Source of the DNA: Ptiloglossa arizonensis
Taxonomy: Eukaryota; Arthropoda; Insecta; Hymenoptera; Colletidae
Reading direction: 5' to 3'
NCBI RefSeq assembly: GCF_051014685.1
Contig: NW_027478723.1
Coordinates: 576,946 to 640,945 of the forward strand
Length of the DNA stretch: 64,000 nucleotides
Positions 62,441 through 64,000 of this stretch are shown here, piece by piece. The notes below the pieces were generated by a model. That model was not told the origin of the DNA, made no database searches, and saw only the letters and a list, made by a program, of their open reading frames with translations. The translations under genes were made by a program, and so were the position numbers. Positions within the stretch are counted from its first letter, which is position 1. Every line of letters begins with the position of its first letter.

Positions 62441-64000
62441 TTTCTCAAGCGTTTCTTACCTCCAAACTGCCATATCTCGCGAACGGATTGACCAATCCGC
62501 ATAATTTCTGTTGCATCTGAAAGTAGAAACTCGCCCGATTACAACGATATGCGCACTTTTCCCCTAGGCCGTTCTAGTTATTCGTTTCGAGCATCAGAAC
62601 TGCCAAAATTTTGAGTTTCTCAAGCGTTTCTTACTCCCAAACTTCCACATCTCGCGAACGGATTGACCAATCCGCAAAATTTCTGTTGCATCTGAAAGTA
62701 GAAACTCGCCCGATTACAACGGTATGCGCACTTTTCCCCTAGGCCGTTCTGGTTATTCGTTTCGAGCATCAGAAGTGCGAAATTTTGAGGTTCTCAAGCG
62801 TTTCTTAAATCCAAACGGCCATATCTCGCGAACGGATTGACCAATCCGCAAAATTTCTGTTGCATCTGAAAGTAGAAACTCGCCCGATTACAACGGTTTG
62901 CGCACTTTTCCCCTAGGCCGTTCTAGTTATTCGTTTCGAGCATCAGAACTGCGAAAATTTTGAGTTTCTCAAGCGTTTCTTACCTCCAAACTGCCATATC
63001 TCGCGAAAGGATTGACCAATCCGCATAATTTCTGTTGCATCTGAAAGAAGAAACTCGCCCGATTACAACGGTAGGCGTACTTCTCCCCTAGGCCGTTCTA
63101 GTTATTCGTTTCGAGCATCAGAACTGCGAAAATTTTGAGTTTCTCAAGCGTTTCTTATCTCCAAACTGCCATATCTCGCGAACGGGTTGAGCAATCCGCA
63201 AAATTTCTGTGCCATCTGAAAGTAGAAACTCGCCCGATTACAACGGTAGGTGTAGCTTTCCCCTAGGCCGTTCCAGTTATTCATTTCGAGCATCAGAACT
63301 GCGAAAATTTTGAGTTTCTCAAGCGTTTTTTACTTCCAAACTGCCATATCTCGCGAACGGATTGAGCAATCCGCAAAATTTCTGTTGCATCTGAAAGTAG
63401 AAACTCGCCCGATTACAACGGTATGCGCACTTTTCCCCTAGGCCGTTCTAGTTATTCGTTTCGATAATCAGAACTGCGAAAATTTTGAGTTTCTCAAGCG
63501 TTTCTTACATCCAAACGGCCATATCTCGCGAACGGATTGACCAATCCGCAAAATTTCTGTTGCATCTGAAAGTAGAAACTCGCCCGATTACAACGGTATG
63601 CGCACTTTGCCCCTAGGCCGTTCTAGTTATTCGTGTCGCGCATCAGAACTGCGAAAATTTTGAGTTTCTCAAGCGTTTCATACATCCAAGCTGCCATATC
63701 TCGCGAACCGATTGACCAATCCGCAAAATTTCTGTTGCATCTGAAAGTAGAAACTCGCCCGATTACAACGGTATGCGCACTTTGCCCCTAGGCCGTTCTA
63801 GTTATTCGTGTCGCGCATCAGAACTGCGAAAATTTTGAGTTTCTCAAGCGTTTCTTACATCCAAAATGCCATATCTCGCGAAAGGATTGACCAATCCGCA
63901 TAATTTCTGTTGCATCTGAAAGTAGAAACTAGCCCGATTACAACGGTATGCGTACTTCTCCCCTAGGCCGTTCTAGTCATTCGTTTCGAGCATCAGAACT
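62441..64000 (+). repeat. HOR copy matching 57,711-59,271 (offset 4,729)
   Basis: CTTCCACATC 57913 to 62642, ACGATATGCG 57817 to 62546 and CGTTTCATACATCC 58945 to 63674 are all 4,729 bp apart, which is 27 monomers. It runs off the right edge. One A is missing near 62,780 (GCGAAATTTTG), and TCGATCATC at 58,735 has become TCGATAATC at 63,463. Confidence 0.82.

Larger units (their letters stand above)
1..64000 (+). repeat. Tandem satellite array, 175-bp monomer, about 365 copies
   Basis: Anchoring on TCTCGCG, successive monomers start at 159, 334, 510, 685, 861 and 1036, giving steps of 175 or 176 bp, and the same spacing continues to the end of the window. All monomers run in one direction, with no inversion, insertion or unique spacer seen. 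Both edges cut a monomer, so the array exceeds 64 kb. Consensus GC is about 45% by hand count. Because 175 is not a multiple of three, reading frame shifts at every monomer, and no frame stays open beyond 117 codons. Satellite arrays of this unit size are characteristic of eukaryotic centromeric or pericentromeric heterochromatin (established knowledge). A centromeric role here is inference. The family is not recognised. Confidence 0.98.

Noticed and set aside
1..64000. CRISPR array
   Set aside because: Repeats of 175 bp abut one another with no unique spacers, and there are no cas genes.
1..64000. Human-type alpha satellite
   Set aside because: The length is near 171 bp, but the sequence, GC content and CpG content do not match what I know of alpha satellite.
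1..64000. Ribosomal or tRNA gene cluster
   Set aside because: No tRNA cloverleaf, 5S-like internal promoter or rRNA core sequence was recognised in the monomer on either strand.

Overview
The whole 64 kb is one uninterrupted tandem satellite array. I find no gene, RNA gene, transposon or unique sequence in it. The repeat unit is 175 bp, or 176 bp in a subset carrying one extra A and 174 bp in a subset lacking one base. About 365 monomers lie head to tail, all in the same orientation. The window opens at monomer position 18 and closes at position 127 (position 1 = the T of TCTCGCGAAC), so the array continues past both edges. A unit of this length repeated for tens of kilobases, with multi-monomer higher-order repeats (HORs), is typical of eukaryotic centromeric or pericentromeric heterochromatin. 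I do not recognise the family and cannot name the organism. It is not human alpha satellite. CpG is not depleted (13 per consensus monomer against about 8.4 expected, hand count), which fits a lineage or locus with little germline CpG methylation better than a typical vertebrate or plant satellite.

Layout by diagnostic variants. 1-2,840: a 10-monomer unit (1,752 bp) and a second copy lacking one monomer. 2,841-4,150: mixed monomers. 4,150-7,650: two 1,752-bp decamers, each made of two related 876-bp pentamers. 6,682-about 17,715: a 30-monomer unit (5,255 bp) duplicated in tandem, the second copy carrying three extra monomers; nested in it is a 1,052-bp hexamer duplication. 14,455-27,934: three tandem copies of a 25/27/25-monomer unit. 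27,217-36,837: a 28/27-monomer unit in two copies. 36,838-38,960: mixed monomers. 38,961-about 60,220: a 57-monomer unit (9,973 bp), a 53-monomer second copy and a partial third; the first contains a 19-monomer (3,323 bp) tandem duplication. 60,220-62,440: mixed. 62,440-64,000: a further copy of 57,711-59,271.

Within each monomer the visible structure is: a 16-bp dyad (CGGATTG-AC-CAATCCG) whose four central bases vary widely while the arms mostly persist; a degenerate minus-strand match to the CENP-B box; a short inverted repeat (TTGAG-TTT-CTCAA); an 8-bp long-range inverted repeat; A4T3 and A4T4 tracts 104 bp apart; and a CCTAGG palindrome. The longest open frame anywhere is 117 codons. The open frames are identical between HOR copies because the DNA is copied, and I treat none as a gene. 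The candidate for something undescribed is the satellite itself: its dyad with a variable centre and its nested, overlapping amplification history.
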